Part shown: positions 40,448 through 50,688 of the stretch, one piece after another
Position numbering within the stretch: the first letter of the stretch is position 1
Layout of the letters: every line of letters begins with the position of its first letter
From: Pseudomonas sp. S37
GTDB lineage: Bacteria > Pseudomonadota > Gammaproteobacteria > Pseudomonadales > Pseudomonadaceae
Reading direction: 5' to 3'
NCBI RefSeq assembly: GCF_016658545.1
Contig: NZ_JACVZC010000029.1
Location: 1-54,878 of the forward strand
Length of the DNA stretch: 54,878 nt
Program-made: the position numbers and the translations under genes
The notes under the pieces: generated by a model
Seen by the model: the letters and a program-made list of their open reading frames with translations, nothing else
What the model was told of the DNA's origin: nothing
Databases searched by the model: none

Positions 40448-41176
40448 ATGCAGCAACGCACCCGCCCTCGCCCGATCAATTACTGGCTGTACCTGGGGAT
40501 CCCCCTGGCGACTGCGCTGGCCTTGATCCTGCTGGAACTGACTTCAGTCGACATGGATGTCGCCAACCTGTTCTTCGACCCGGCTGCCGGGCAGTTCATT
40601 GGCCGCCACAGCTATTGGCTGGAGAACATCCTGCATGACCGGGTCAAGCAAGGGGTGATTCTGCTGGGGCTGATATCGCTGCTGACCTTTGCCGCGAGCT
40701 TTTTCGTGAAGCGCCTGTATGGCTGGCGTCGCGAACTGGGTTGCCTGGTGCTGGCGCTGGGCTTGTCCACGGCGTTTGTCACGCCGCTGAAGAAGGTGAC
40801 CCAGGTGCAGTGCCCGTGGAGCCTGACCCAGTTTGGCGGCACGGAAACCTACAGCAAACTACTGGAACCGCGGCCGGCTACCGACAAGCCAGGGCTGTGC
40901 TGGCCGGGCGGGCATGCAGCGACCGGGTTCTGCCTGTTCGGGCTGTTCTTCATGCTGCGTGATCGCAAGCCACGCCTGGCGCGGGTGGCGTTTGTGGTGG
41001 CGTTGGTAGCCGGCTCGGTACTTGGCGTGGGGCGGATGATGCAGGGGGCGCACTTTTTGTCACACAACGTGTGGACTGGGGTGTTCTGCTGGTTGATCGG
41101 GTTGGGGTCGTATTACCTGATCCTGTATCGCCGGGGGATGGTAGAAGTGCCAGCCGTCGAACGCAGCGTTGCCTGA
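40448..41176 (+). CDS. PAP2-family membrane phosphatase with atypical motifs
   Basis: A 242-residue integral membrane protein with about six helices, of the PAP2 (lipid phosphate / lipid A phosphatase) superfamily. The three active-site motifs are displaced from consensus: KX6RP reads KKVTQVQCP (Cys122 for Arg), PSGH reads PGGH (153-156), and SRX5HX3D reads GRX5HX3H (Arg196, His202, His206). Both catalytic His (156, 202) remain. It may dephosphorylate undecaprenyl pyrophosphate, PGP or lipid A. The ColR box supports an envelope role. LpxE-, LpxT- or PgpB-like specificity cannot be separated by eye. Confidence 0.85.
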   Translation: MQQRTRPRPINYWLYLGIPLATALALILLELTSVDMDVANLFFDPAAGQFIGRHSYWLENILHDRVKQGVILLGLISLLTFAASFFVKRLYGWRRELGCLVLALGLSTAFVTPLKKVTQVQCPWSLTQFGGTETYSKLLEPRPATDKPGLCWPGGHAATGFCLFGLFFMLRDRKPRLARVAFVVALVAGSVLGVGRMMQGAHFLSHNVWTGVFCWLIGLGSYYLILYRRGMVEVPAVERSVA

Positions 41177-41180
41177 CAGA

Positions 41181-41283
41181 GGGGCCGCTTTGCGGCCCTT
41201 TCGCGACACAAGGCCGCTCCTACAGGAGAGCGCGTTACCTGTAGGAGCGGCCTTGTGTCGCGAAAGGGCTGCGCAGCAGCCCC
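41181..41283. repeat. REP pair (GGCCGCTCCTACA type)
   Basis: Arms CTTTCGCGACACAAGGCCGC plus TCCTACAG and their exact complement have a short loop with GAGAGCGCGTTA. Outer stems GGGGCCGC/GCGGCCC and GGGCTGC/GCAGCCC are present. It lies between the convergent PAP2 and groEL. Confidence 0.93.
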
Positions 41284-41300
41284 AATGGCCCCCACAAGGA

Positions 41301-41333
41301 AAATAAAAAAACCCCGGTTCTCGCGAACCGGGG
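41301..41333 (-). terminator. Intrinsic terminator of groESL
   Basis: Stem CCCCGGTTC/GAACCGGGG (41312-41320/41325-41333), 4-nt loop; on the minus strand followed by TTTTTTATTTT. Confidence 0.93.
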
Positions 41334-41362
41334 CTTCTTATGCTGCAGGGGGTAAGGCTGGC

Positions 41363-43012
<1,650 letters not shown>

Positions 43013-43054
43013 TTAATCCTTGGAATTCTTTGGAGTAACGGGAAGTCGGGGAAA

Positions 43055-43348
43055 TCAGCCTTCGATAACGGCGAGGATTTCGTTCTCGGCCATGACCAGC
43101 AGGTCTTCGCCATCGACTTTCACGGTGTTGCTGCCCGAGTAAGGGCCGAAAACCACTTTGTCACCGACTTTGACGGCCAGCGCACGTACTTCGCCGTTTT
43201 CCAGAACGCGACCGGTGCCAACAGCAACGACTTCGCCGCGGTTTGGTTTTTCAGCGGCCGAACCCGGCAGGACGATACCGCCAGCGGTTTTCGATTCTTC
43301 TTCGCTGCGACGGATGACTACGCGGTCATGCAGAGGACGAAGCTTCAT
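43055..43348 (-). CDS. groES: Co-chaperonin GroES
   Basis: The 97-residue lid of the GroEL chamber: [14 protein letters not shown] start, mobile loop [19 protein letters not shown], and roof and C-terminal strands ending LAVIEG. The reading frame stays open upstream for about 73 codons, but the conserved MKLRPL start after GGGAGAG is clearly the real one. First gene of the groESL operon with a heat-shock promoter 150 nt upstream. Confidence 0.99.
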   Translation of the reverse strand: MKLRPLHDRVVIRRSEEESKTAGGIVLPGSAAEKPNRGEVVAVGTGRVLENGEVRALAVKVGDKVVFGPYSGSNTVKVDGEDLLVMAENEILAVIEG

Positions 43349-43497
43349 TGTCGATCTCTCCCAAATTGTGGTTTTCATCGGCCGGTATCGAAACCGGCGG
43401 GTTGATGCTGTCCGGCGTTGCCGGGAGGTGGCCCGCAAAGGGCGAACCACCTGTGTCATGTCTGGCGTTTCCACCAGAAACCTTGCGGTGACCACAT

Positions 43498-43525
43498 ACA
43501 TGAGGCCGCCATATTCAATTACAAG
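43498..43525 (-). promoter_or_regulatory. Sigma-32 heat-shock promoter of groESL
   Basis: Minus strand: CTTGTAA (43519-43525), exactly 13 nt, CCTCATGT (43498-43505). The sigma-32 consensus is CTTGAAA-N13-CCCCATNT, so only one base differs in each element. The implied leader is about 140 nt and contains a GCCGGT/ACCGGC hairpin at 43381-43398. Confidence 0.8.
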
Positions 43526-43597
43526 GCTTGATATACAAAATTTTTCTGTAGGCGGTGGATGTTGCAAAAAGCTGGGGCCGCTTCGCGCCCCAGGTTG

Positions 43598-44059
43598 TTA
43601 CTTGTCGCGGCGCTCGTACTCGCCTTCGATCACATTCGGGCGATGGCCGCCATCACGCGGCTGAGCCTGGAAGGGGTCATCCTGGAACGCCCGCTGGCGC
43701 ATGGCCTGGGCCTCGGCACGTTCACGCATCTTGCGCGCAGCCAGGCGACGGGTGAGTGGCAGCAGGCACAGCACACCGAGTACGTCGCTGATGAAACCCG
43801 GCAGCAGCAGCAGGCCACCACCGACCGCCAGCATCATGCCCTGGAACATGTCCTCGGCGGGCAGTTCGCCACGCTGCAGGCTTTCGCGGGCACGCAGGGC
43901 GGTGGCCAGGCCGGCCACGCGCATGACCAGCACACCCAGGGCGGAGCCGGCGATGATCAGCAGCAGTGCCGGGAAGAACCCGATGGCCGCGCTGACCTTT
44001 ACGAAAACGAACAGCTCTAGCACCGGAAACAGCAGAAGCAACAGTAGAAAAGCACGCAT
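43598..44059 (-). CDS. fxsA: FxsA-family cytoplasmic membrane protein
   Basis: A 153-residue membrane protein with about four hydrophobic segments in residues 1-110 and a charged cytoplasmic tail. The family is named after E. coli FxsA, whose overexpression relieves F-plasmid exclusion of phage T7; a general molecular function is not established. The ATG at 44059 follows GAGGAA at a good distance; the adjacent upstream TTG is not preferred. It is upstream of groESL on the same strand, an arrangement shared with many gamma-proteobacteria. Confidence 0.9.
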   Translation of the reverse strand: MRAFLLLLLLFPVLELFVFVKVSAAIGFFPALLLIIAGSALGVLVMRVAGLATALRARESLQRGELPAEDMFQGMMLAVGGGLLLLPGFISDVLGVLCLLPLTRRLAARKMRERAEAQAMRQRAFQDDPFQAQPRDGGHRPNVIEGEYERRDK

Positions 44060-44126
44060 CAAAGCATTCCTCGTCGGAAGAGAACCTTCCTGTAAGACCT
44101 ACAGGTGGATGCCGGTGCGCGTTTTT

Positions 44127-44858
44127 TCAACCCTCGACTTCTGTCGTAGCCGGCCACTGGTCGGCGCGCGCCAGCAAAACCAGGGCTTCGCGAACTTGTG
44201 TCGGCGTGTTGCAAGTACTCGGGAAGGGCAACCAGTAGACCGCCTGGCCGATGCGCAGGTGCATGCCTTCGCTGTCTACACCGGCCATCTGCGCTGGCAC
44301 ATGGCGTGGCAGGTCGGTCAGTTCCACATAATGGGCGATGGCATTGGCGTGGTCGCTGTTCATGTGCTCGACCATGCTCACCTCGGCTTTACCGGCGAAG
44401 GGGTTGGCCAGGGTCACCTGGTCGAGCCAGTGAATCGCGCCGAAGCCGCCAATGTAGCGGTGACGCACCGGCTGCAGGACCCAGAAGTCGAAGTCGTGGG
44501 CCTTGTGGTAGTTGGCGGCATCCGGGAAGTAGCGGTAGTAGCGCTCGGCAGCGGTCTCGATGGCGGTTTCGTCGACCAGCTTGTGTGCCTCGGCCATCAC
44601 TGTCAGGCGCCCTACGGCCTGCACATCCTCGGCTTCGCGCTCCCCGACCAGCAGCGAGCACTTGGGGTCTTTCTGCAGGTTGTGGGTGTGCTGGGCGATG
44701 CGGCTGATGAGGATCAACGGGTTGCCCTGGGCGTCCAGGCAGTAGGGAACGACCGAACCGAACGGGAAGCCGGGCATCGACTTGGAATGGGTCGAGAGTA
44801 CGCCGCGGTATTCCTTGAGCAGCAGTTCCCGGGCGGGGCGGATGGCGTTGGTACTCAC
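44127..44858 (-). CDS. HugZ-like FMN-binding split-barrel protein
   Basis: A 243-residue member of the pyridoxamine-phosphate-oxidase-like split-barrel family with a C-terminal DUF2470 domain. The N-terminal domain shows SMPGFPFGSVVPYCLDAQGNPLILIS and LLVGEREAEDVQAVGRLTV; the C-terminal part has VSMVEHMNSDHANAIAHY, with His/Asp residues that bind haem in HugZ/HutZ relatives. A haem-degrading or haem-storage role is possible but not shown. The start is GTG at 44858 with AGGAG about 10 nt upstream; an ATG 48 nt further up would add a poorly conserved leader. Confidence 0.82.
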   Translation of the reverse strand: MSTNAIRPARELLLKEYRGVLSTHSKSMPGFPFGSVVPYCLDAQGNPLILISRIAQHTHNLQKDPKCSLLVGEREAEDVQAVGRLTVMAEAHKLVDETAIETAAERYYRYFPDAANYHKAHDFDFWVLQPVRHRYIGGFGAIHWLDQVTLANPFAGKAEVSMVEHMNSDHANAIAHYVELTDLPRHVPAQMAGVDSEGMHLRIGQAVYWLPFPSTCNTPTQVREALVLLARADQWPATTEVEG

Positions 44859-44925
44859 TTGGGGGCGGCTCCTGGTGGATGGCTGGATAGGAGACAAGAT
44901 AAGCATTATCAGTTCCAGTGCCAAT

Positions 44926-45043
44926 GGGGCCGCTTTGCGGCCCATCGCGACACAAGGCCGCTCCTACAGGGGATCGCGTAACCCTGTAGGAGCGGCCTTG
45001 CCGGGGCGCCGGACCGGTCGGATTGGGGCGCAAAGCGCCCCCG
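44926..45043. repeat. REP pair with a diverged right flank
   Basis: Left: GGGGCCGC/GCGGCCC stem then CATCGCGACACAAGGCCGC plus TCCTACAGGG. Right: CCCTGTAGGAGCGGCCTTG, after which the usual TGTCGCGA is replaced by a different GC-rich palindromic stretch (45000-45021). The element sits between two minus-strand genes. Confidence 0.85.
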
Positions 45044-45048
45044 GCGAT

Positions 45049-46059
45049 TTACCAGGTAACGCCGAACCCGGCGGTATAGCGCGTCTTCTCCAGGTCACTG
45101 TCACGCGTACCGCTGATGATGTCGCGCTCGGCCTTGAGGTTGAGCGAGGCCCACTCGGTCACCTTGTAGCGCAGGCCCACCTCGGCATCCAGCGAGTAGT
45201 CGGCCACGCCGCCCAGCGGCTTGGCGAACTCGCCGTTGGTGAACAGCTGCACGTTCTTGCCGATCAGGTAACGGGTGTAATCCCACTTCACCGCGGCAGA
45301 ATAGAAGTTGTCCTTGCTGCCGTCCTGGTATTCGAAGTCGGTGCGGTTGATCAGCGAACCCAGCGAGAACGCGCCCAGTTCGTCGTCCCAGAACTGGTAA
45401 CCCGGGCCGGTACCCACGGTGCGCTGGCGGGCCAGGTCTTCGATGCGATCACGCTTGTATTCCGCCCGCCCCTGCCAGAACCACTTCTCGGTGAGGAAGC
45501 GGTCCAGGGCGTACTCGGCACTCCAGTTGTCTGTGGTCGTGACGTCGTCCTTGGTCTCGCGGTTGTACTCGCCTTCGGCGTTGTGCCGCCAGCGGCCGTG
45601 ACGGGCCGTGGTCTTGAAGCTGACGTCGTAATCGTCGGTATTGTTTTCGGCGCGCTTGTAGTCCAGCGCCACATCGACGTTGCCTTTCCACACAAAGTCT
45701 TCGACCAGTGGCCTTGGCTTCATGATCTGTTCGATGCTGGCCAGCTCCACGGTCTTCGGCGCCTCACCGTTGGCCAGGGTTACCTTGCCAGGCTCGGCGG
45801 CCTTCAACGACTTGGCTTTCTCGCCACTGTAGGCGTCCTGCTTGACCAGCATCTCCTGGTCGCTTTCCAGGGTCTGGACCTGTTTCCAGTCCAGCGCAAT
45901 GGAGCCGCCATACGGGGTTTCCAGCAGCAGTTTGCCGCCATCGAAGACTTTGATCTTGCCACTGAGCCGGTCACCGTTCTTCATCCACACGGTATCGGCA
46001 AACACCGGTGAGGCGCACAGGGAAGCAGCTAGCAGGCACAACAAGGATCTAGAATACAT
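45049..46059 (-). CDS. DUF481-family outer-membrane beta-barrel (YdiY-like)
   Basis: A 336-residue protein with a signal peptide (MYSRSLLCLLAASLCASPVFA). Residues 22-115 form a soluble strand-rich module (TVWMKNGDRLSGKIKVF), and the rest is alternating amphipathic strands of a DUF481 barrel. The chain ends in Trp (AGFGVTW), the usual C-terminal aromatic for outer-membrane insertion. E. coli YdiY is acid-induced; the function of the family is unknown. It is divergent from atl. Confidence 0.86.
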   Translation of the reverse strand: MYSRSLLCLLAASLCASPVFADTVWMKNGDRLSGKIKVFDGGKLLLETPYGGSIALDWKQVQTLESDQEMLVKQDAYSGEKAKSLKAAEPGKVTLANGEAPKTVELASIEQIMKPRPLVEDFVWKGNVDVALDYKRAENNTDDYDVSFKTTARHGRWRHNAEGEYNRETKDDVTTTDNWSAEYALDRFLTEKWFWQGRAEYKRDRIEDLARQRTVGTGPGYQFWDDELGAFSLGSLINRTDFEYQDGSKDNFYSAAVKWDYTRYLIGKNVQLFTNGEFAKPLGGVADYSLDAEVGLRYKVTEWASLNLKAERDIISGTRDSDLEKTRYTAGFGVTW

Positions 46060-46210
46060 AAACGCACTACGGGTTCGATTTGACGAAAAAGCCGGGCATT
46101 ATCCAGATACCGACGACCAGAGCAAGGACAGACCGGGAGCCTGCCGTTGAGTTCAACTCTCATTTGCCCGACCATCGGTCCGGTTTCATCTACAGCCCAA
46201 GGGGGGCGTG

Positions 46211-46564
46211 ATGTCTGAAGGATATGAACACGCCCTCGAAACTGCCGAAGGCCGACGAACGGCGTTGTATTCGGTGCTTGGCCAGGTACCGGCGGGCAAG
46301 GTGGTGAGCTACGGCCAACTGGCCGAACTGGCGGGGCTTGGCCGCGCCGCACGCTGGGTCGGGCGCACGCTCGGGCAGTTGCCCGCAGAAACCCGCCTGC
46401 CCTGGCACCGGGTGCTTGGTGCGGGGGGCCGGCTGAGCCTGGCACTGGGTACCCCGTCGGGGGATGAACAACGGGCGCGACTGCGCGCGGAGGGTGTGAA
46501 TGTAACCAATAATCGTGTGGATATGACGCGCCATGGCTGGCGCCCGATGGAGCACAGCGGTTAG
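46211..46564 (+). CDS. atl: Alkyltransferase-like DNA-binding protein Atl
   Basis: A 117-residue homologue of the O6-alkylguanine-DNA alkyltransferase C-terminal domain. The reactive PCHRV motif is replaced by PWHRV (LPWHRVLGAGG), so it cannot accept alkyl groups. It is expected to flip and flag O6-alkylguanine for nucleotide excision repair, as E. coli and Thermus ATL proteins do. Other conserved features are SYGQLAELAGLGRAARWVG, with the DNA-binding helix and Arg finger. The ATG at 46211 directly follows a GTG; GGGGGGC precedes both. Confidence 0.93.
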   Translation: MSEGYEHALETAEGRRTALYSVLGQVPAGKVVSYGQLAELAGLGRAARWVGRTLGQLPAETRLPWHRVLGAGGRLSLALGTPSGDEQRARLRAEGVNVTNNRVDMTRHGWRPMEHSG

Positions 46565-46607
46565 AGTGCGCGCTTTGTTTTCGAATACTTGAGGCAGATG
46601 TTGGCCC

Positions 46608-48155
46608 ATGCCCCGTAAAACCTGGCGCGCTGCGCTTGCTGCCTATGCCAGCCCGTCAACCCTGGTACTTTTGCTGCTCGGTTTCGCCGCCGGCCTGCCG
46701 TACATGCTGGTGTTCTCGACCCTGTCGGTGTGGTTGCGCGAGGCCGGGGTGGCCCGCGAGACCATTGGTTACGCCAGCCTGATCGGCCTGGCCTACGCCT
46801 TCAAGTGGGTGTGGTCGCCGCTGCTCGACCAATGGCGCCTGCCGTTGCTCGGCGGCCTGGGGCGGCGGCGCTCGTGGCTGCTGCTGTCGCAGGCACTGGT
46901 GGTCATCGGCCTGGTCGGCATGAGCCTGTGCGACCCGCAGCAACATCTGTCGTGGCTGATCGCCATGGCCGTACTGGTGGCCTTTGCCTCGGCCACCCAG
47001 GACATCGCGGTCGATGCCTACCGCCTGGAAATCGCCGACGACCAGCGCCAGGCCGCGCTGGCTGCCAGCTACATGGCCGGCTACCGGGTCGCCGCCCTGC
47101 TCGCCACGGCCGGTGCCCTGTTCTTTGCCGAGTGGTTCGGTTCCACCGGTTTCAGCTACCTGCACAAAGCCTGGGCCGGCACCTACGTGATGTTCGGGGT
47201 CATGATGCTGCCCGCGCTGTTCACCACCCTGATCATGCGTGAGCCACCCGTGCCGCTGCGCACCCAGCTGTCTGCAGCACGCTACGGGCTGGTGCACCAG
47301 ATGGCCTCGGTGTTCGTGCTGATCATCCTGCTGGTGTCGGTACCGGCCAGCTTCACCCAGATGTTCAATACCGGCTGGTCGACAGTCATATCCGGTGATG
47401 CCACGCCGCTCGACCTGCTGCTGGAAGACCGCGCCTTCCTGCGCCTGATCCTTTACGTGCTGTTGAGCTGGGCGTGCCTGTCGAGCCTGGGCCGCCGCGG
47501 CCTCGCCCCGGTGCTGACACCGGTCAACGACTTCATCGCCCGCTACCGTTGGCAGGCCCTGCTGCTGCTGGGCCTGATCGCCACCTATCGCATGTCGGAC
47601 ACGGTGATGGGCGTGATGGCCAACGTGTTCTACATCGACATGGGTTTCACCAAGGACCAGATTGCCAGCGTCAGCAAGATCTTCGGCTTGATCATGACCC
47701 TGGTCGGTGCCGGTGTCGGCGGCCTGCTGATCGTGCGCTTCGGCATCATGCCGATCCTGTTCATTGGCGGCGTGGCCTCGGCGGGTACCAACATCCTGTT
47801 CCTGATGCTGGCCGACATGGGCCCGAACCTGGAAATGCTGGTGGTGACCATCTCACTGGACAACTTCAGCTCCGGCATGGCCACCTCGGCCTTCGTCGCC
47901 TACCTGTCGAGCCTGACCAACCTGAAGTTCTCGGCTACCCAGTACGCGCTGCTCAGCTCGATCATGCTGCTGCTGCCGCGGTTGATTGGCGGGTATTCGG
48001 GGGTGATGGTGGAGAAGTTCGGGTACCACGACTTCTTCCTGATTACCGCACTGCTGGGTGTGCCTACGCTGATCCTGATTGCCCTGCAGTGGCGGCAGGA
48101 GGCCGGGCGGGGTACGCCGGTGACAGAGGAAAATTCAGCGGCCGAGCGGCCCTGA
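46608..48155 (+). CDS. ampG: Muropeptide permease AmpG (MFS)
   Basis: Inner-membrane importer of GlcNAc-anhydroMurNAc muropeptides for cell-wall recycling, and thereby input to AmpR-controlled beta-lactamase. It has 515 residues with about 14 hydrophobic segments. AmpG-type features include FAAGLPYMLVFSTLSVWLREAGV at helix 1, the loop GLAYAFKWVWSPLLD, and FASATQDIAVDAYRLEI. It lies 43 nt after atl on the same strand. The position matches P. aeruginosa ampG (PA4393) near yajQ and groEL. Confidence 0.92.
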   Translation: MPRKTWRAALAAYASPSTLVLLLLGFAAGLPYMLVFSTLSVWLREAGVARETIGYASLIGLAYAFKWVWSPLLDQWRLPLLGGLGRRRSWLLLSQALVVIGLVGMSLCDPQQHLSWLIAMAVLVAFASATQDIAVDAYRLEIADDQRQAALAASYMAGYRVAALLATAGALFFAEWFGSTGFSYLHKAWAGTYVMFGVMMLPALFTTLIMREPPVPLRTQLSAARYGLVHQMASVFVLIILLVSVPASFTQMFNTGWSTVISGDATPLDLLLEDRAFLRLILYVLLSWACLSSLGRRGLAPVLTPVNDFIARYRWQALLLLGLIATYRMSDTVMGVMANVFYIDMGFTKDQIASVSKIFGLIMTLVGAGVGGLLIVRFGIMPILFIGGVASAGTNILFLMLADMGPNLEMLVVTISLDNFSSGMATSAFVAYLSSLTNLKFSATQYALLSSIMLLLPRLIGGYSGVMVEKFGYHDFFLITALLGVPTLILIALQWRQEAGRGTPVTEENSAAERP

Positions 48156-48169
48156 CAGGTTTTTAGCGC

Positions 48170-48278
48170 TTGTACTGGCCTCTTCGCGGGTGAACCCGCT
48201 CCCACAGTGATCGCACAGTTTTCAACGTCTGTGGTGATCCTGTGGGAGCGGGTTTACCCGCGAAGAGGCCGGTACAAG
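48170..48278. repeat. REP pair (GCGGGTRAACCCGCTCCCACA type)
   Basis: Left arm CTTCGCGGGTGAACCCGCTC and right arm complement of the GTAAAC variant, so the two arms differ by one base. The complementarity extends outward to CTTGTAC/GTACAAG. Lies between convergent genes. Confidence 0.92.
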
Positions 48279-48287
48279 TAATACAGA

Positions 48288-49532
48288 TTAACCAGCCACA
48301 GCCCCTTCCCCAGGCCGCCCACCCACCACAAACCACAGCGGCCACAGCGCCAGAGCCCCCGCCACACCCGCCGCCAAGGCAAAGTGCAGCAAGCTGGCAC
48401 CGGCACCAATCATCGCCAACAGCGCACCGCCCAGCCCCAGCAGGGCGATGGTGATCATCCCCAGCATCGCCGAGACCAGCCCCTTGCTCTGTTCGCTGGA
48501 AAACAGCGTCATGCGGTACAGCACCGCGTTGGCCACACCCAGGCCCAGTGCATACAGCGACATGCCTGCCACCACGCTGGTCACGCTCGGCCAGTACCAG
48601 GTCGCCAGTACCATCAGGCTCAACCCCGACAGATACGGCCACAGCGCGCCACGCACCAGCGCCGGCAGCGGGTAGCGGTCGGCGATACGGTTGATGATCA
48701 GGTTGCCGAGGATCAGCCCGCCAAACACCGGCAACTGCCACAAGGCGTACGCCATCGTGCTCAACCCCTCGTCGTGAATCAGCAGCACCGGCGACAGGCC
48801 GATCCAGCCAATCAGTGGCAAGCCGACCAGGCCCAGGGCGGCGCTGCCGGCAACGAAGCGGCGGTTGGCCAGCAACTGGCCGTAGCCTGCCAGCAGTGGC
48901 AGCAGGTGGATTGGCGTGAACGCCAGGCGTGAGCCGTCACGGCGCTCCACCCCCAGGGTTTCCGGCATCAGCCGGTACAACAGCACCCAGCACAGCACAG
49001 CCCCGATGGCGAAGGCCACGAACAGCCAGCGCCAGTCCAGCCACTGCAGCAGCAAGGTGCCTACCAGCGGCCCGAGCAGCGGCGACAGCAAGGCAATGTT
49101 GGCCAGCAGGGCCATCATGCGCACGGCGTCCGCCTCGCTGAACGCTTCGTTCAGGGCCGGGTAGCTGACCGTAACCACAAAGCCCAGGCCGATGCCCTGC
49201 AGCAGGCGCAGCAGGTTGAACAGGCCAATGTCGTGAACCCAGAACGTGGCCAGGCAAGCCAGGCCAAAGAACGTGCAGCCGACCAGCAGCAGCGGGCGCC
49301 GCCCGTAACGGTCAGCCAGCGGGCCGATCAGCCATTGCAGCACCACACCACCCAGCAGGTACAGGTTGAGGGCATGGGGGATGTATTCCGGGCTGGCGTT
49401 CAGGTCGCCGACCACGACCGGCATGGCCGGCATGACTGCGTCACTGGCCAGGTAGGTGAGCAGCTCGAACAGGGCCAGGGTCAGGCCGAACAGCAGGGCG
49501 CGCAGGGGGGTGATGTACAGCAGTGGTTTCAT
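48288..49532 (-). CDS. MdfA-like MFS multidrug transporter
   Basis: A 414-residue, 12-helix drug/H+ antiporter. The MFS motif A is GPLADRYGRRPLLL after helix 2. In helix 1, Glu and Asp eight residues apart (FELLTYLASD) match the Glu26/Asp34 pair of MdfA that handles cationic substrates and protons, so MdfA/Cmr subfamily is favoured over Bcr. The ATG at 49532 opens helix 1 directly; longer reading upstream passes through a REP. No regulator gene is adjacent. Confidence 0.87.
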   Translation of the reverse strand: MKPLLYITPLRALLFGLTLALFELLTYLASDAVMPAMPVVVGDLNASPEYIPHALNLYLLGGVVLQWLIGPLADRYGRRPLLLVGCTFFGLACLATFWVHDIGLFNLLRLLQGIGLGFVVTVSYPALNEAFSEADAVRMMALLANIALLSPLLGPLVGTLLLQWLDWRWLFVAFAIGAVLCWVLLYRLMPETLGVERRDGSRLAFTPIHLLPLLAGYGQLLANRRFVAGSAALGLVGLPLIGWIGLSPVLLIHDEGLSTMAYALWQLPVFGGLILGNLIINRIADRYPLPALVRGALWPYLSGLSLMVLATWYWPSVTSVVAGMSLYALGLGVANAVLYRMTLFSSEQSKGLVSAMLGMITIALLGLGGALLAMIGAGASLLHFALAAGVAGALALWPLWFVVGGRPGEGAVAG

Positions 49533-49612
49533 GATGGCGTATCGGGTGTGGCAGGTGGGGTCAGGGTATATGCCAGAAATGGCGGGGTTTTGCTGTGAAC
49601 AAGTGTAAAAAA

Positions 49613-49720
49613 GCCGGGGCCGCTGCGCGCCCCATCGCGACACAAGGCCGCTCCTACAGGGATCGCGTAACCCCTGTAGGAGCGGCCTTGTGTCGCGATG
49701 GGGCGCGTAGCGGCCCCGGC
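49613..49720. repeat. Longest REP palindrome (49-bp arms, one mismatch)
   Basis: Arms 49613-49661 and 49672-49720 pair over 49 bp with one mismatch and a 10-nt loop (ATCGCGTAAC). Located between mscS and the MdfA-like gene, which are on the same strand, so it could also act as a transcript-end or barrier element. Confidence 0.95.
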
Positions 49721-49731
49721 TCTCTAAAGCC

Positions 49732-50574
49732 TTACTGCGCAGCAGTCTCCTGCACCACACGAATCACCCGCTGCGGAAACGGAATGTCGATCCCTTCGGC
49801 CTTCAACCGGTCACGCGCATGCTCGTTGAGCATGAACATCACGTCCCAGTAATCAGACGTCTTGGTCCACAAGCGCAGCGACACCGTGATCGAGCTGTCA
49901 CCCAACGTCGCCACCACCGCCTGCGGCGCCGGGTCGGCCAGTACACGCGGGTCCTTGGCCAGTTCCAGCAGCACGTTACGGGCCTTTTGCAGGTCGGCCT
50001 CGTAATCCACGCCCACATCGAACACCACCTTGCGGGTCGGCTGGCGGTTGGTGTTGGTGATGATGCCGTTGGACAGGCTGCCGTTAGGCATGATCACGGT
50101 CTTGTTGTCACCGGTGCGCAGCACGGTGTGGAAGATCTGGATACTGTCGACGGTGCCGGCCACGCCCTGCGCCTCGATCCAGTCACCGATACGGAACGGG
50201 CGGAACATCAGGATCAGCACACCGCCGGCGAAGTTCGCCAGGCTACCCTGCAAGGCCAGGCCAATGGCCAGGCCTGCGGCACCGATGGCGGCGACGAACG
50301 AGGTGGTCTCGATGCCGATCATCGAGGCAACGCTGACCATCAGCAGCACTTTCAGGACGATATTGGCCAGGGTGCTGATGAAACCCTGCAGCGCCAGGTC
50401 GGCATTGCGCATGCCCACCAGCTTGCCCAGACGGGCGCTGACCTTGTTGATCACCCACCAGCCGACCGCCAGGGTCAGCAGCGCCAGCAGCACACGGCTG
50501 CCGTATTCCATGATCAAGGGGATCCAGGTTTGCGATTGGCGGACCAGCTGATCGACTTCAGCGTTCAAATCCAT
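49732..50574 (-). CDS. mscS: Small-conductance mechanosensitive channel MscS
   Basis: Tension-gated homoheptameric channel that releases solutes on hypo-osmotic shock. It has 280 residues (E. coli MscS 286). The pore helix TM3 is clear in AAIGAAGLAIGLALQGSLANFAGG, with its Gly/Ala packing pattern, followed by the Sm-like beta domain (FRIGDWIEAQGVAGTVDSI) and the alpha-beta C-terminal vestibule. The ATG at 50574 stands 6 nt after AGGAG; the ATG at 50580 abuts that site and is too close to use. Confidence 0.95.
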   Translation of the reverse strand: MDLNAEVDQLVRQSQTWIPLIMEYGSRVLLALLTLAVGWWVINKVSARLGKLVGMRNADLALQGFISTLANIVLKVLLMVSVASMIGIETTSFVAAIGAAGLAIGLALQGSLANFAGGVLILMFRPFRIGDWIEAQGVAGTVDSIQIFHTVLRTGDNKTVIMPNGSLSNGIITNTNRQPTRKVVFDVGVDYEADLQKARNVLLELAKDPRVLADPAPQAVVATLGDSSITVSLRLWTKTSDYWDVMFMLNEHARDRLKAEGIDIPFPQRVIRVVQETAAQ

Positions 50575-50688
50575 ATTCATCTCCTGATGCCGAGCGGCAA
50601 GTACACGGTAGAACAGGCCACGCGCGTTTGCGCAGCCCCGGCCCCCATGGACATCATCTGGCCATCGGGGTTCCGGGTCGCACCCGCA

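Noticed and set aside
43349..43567. 73-codon in-frame extension upstream of groES
   Set aside because: GroES is universally about 97 residues starting MKLRPL. The extension covers the promoter and leader.
46211..46564. Active O6-methylguanine-DNA methyltransferase
   Set aside because: The acceptor Cys of PCHRV is Trp (PWHRV), so it is an alkyltransferase-like protein.
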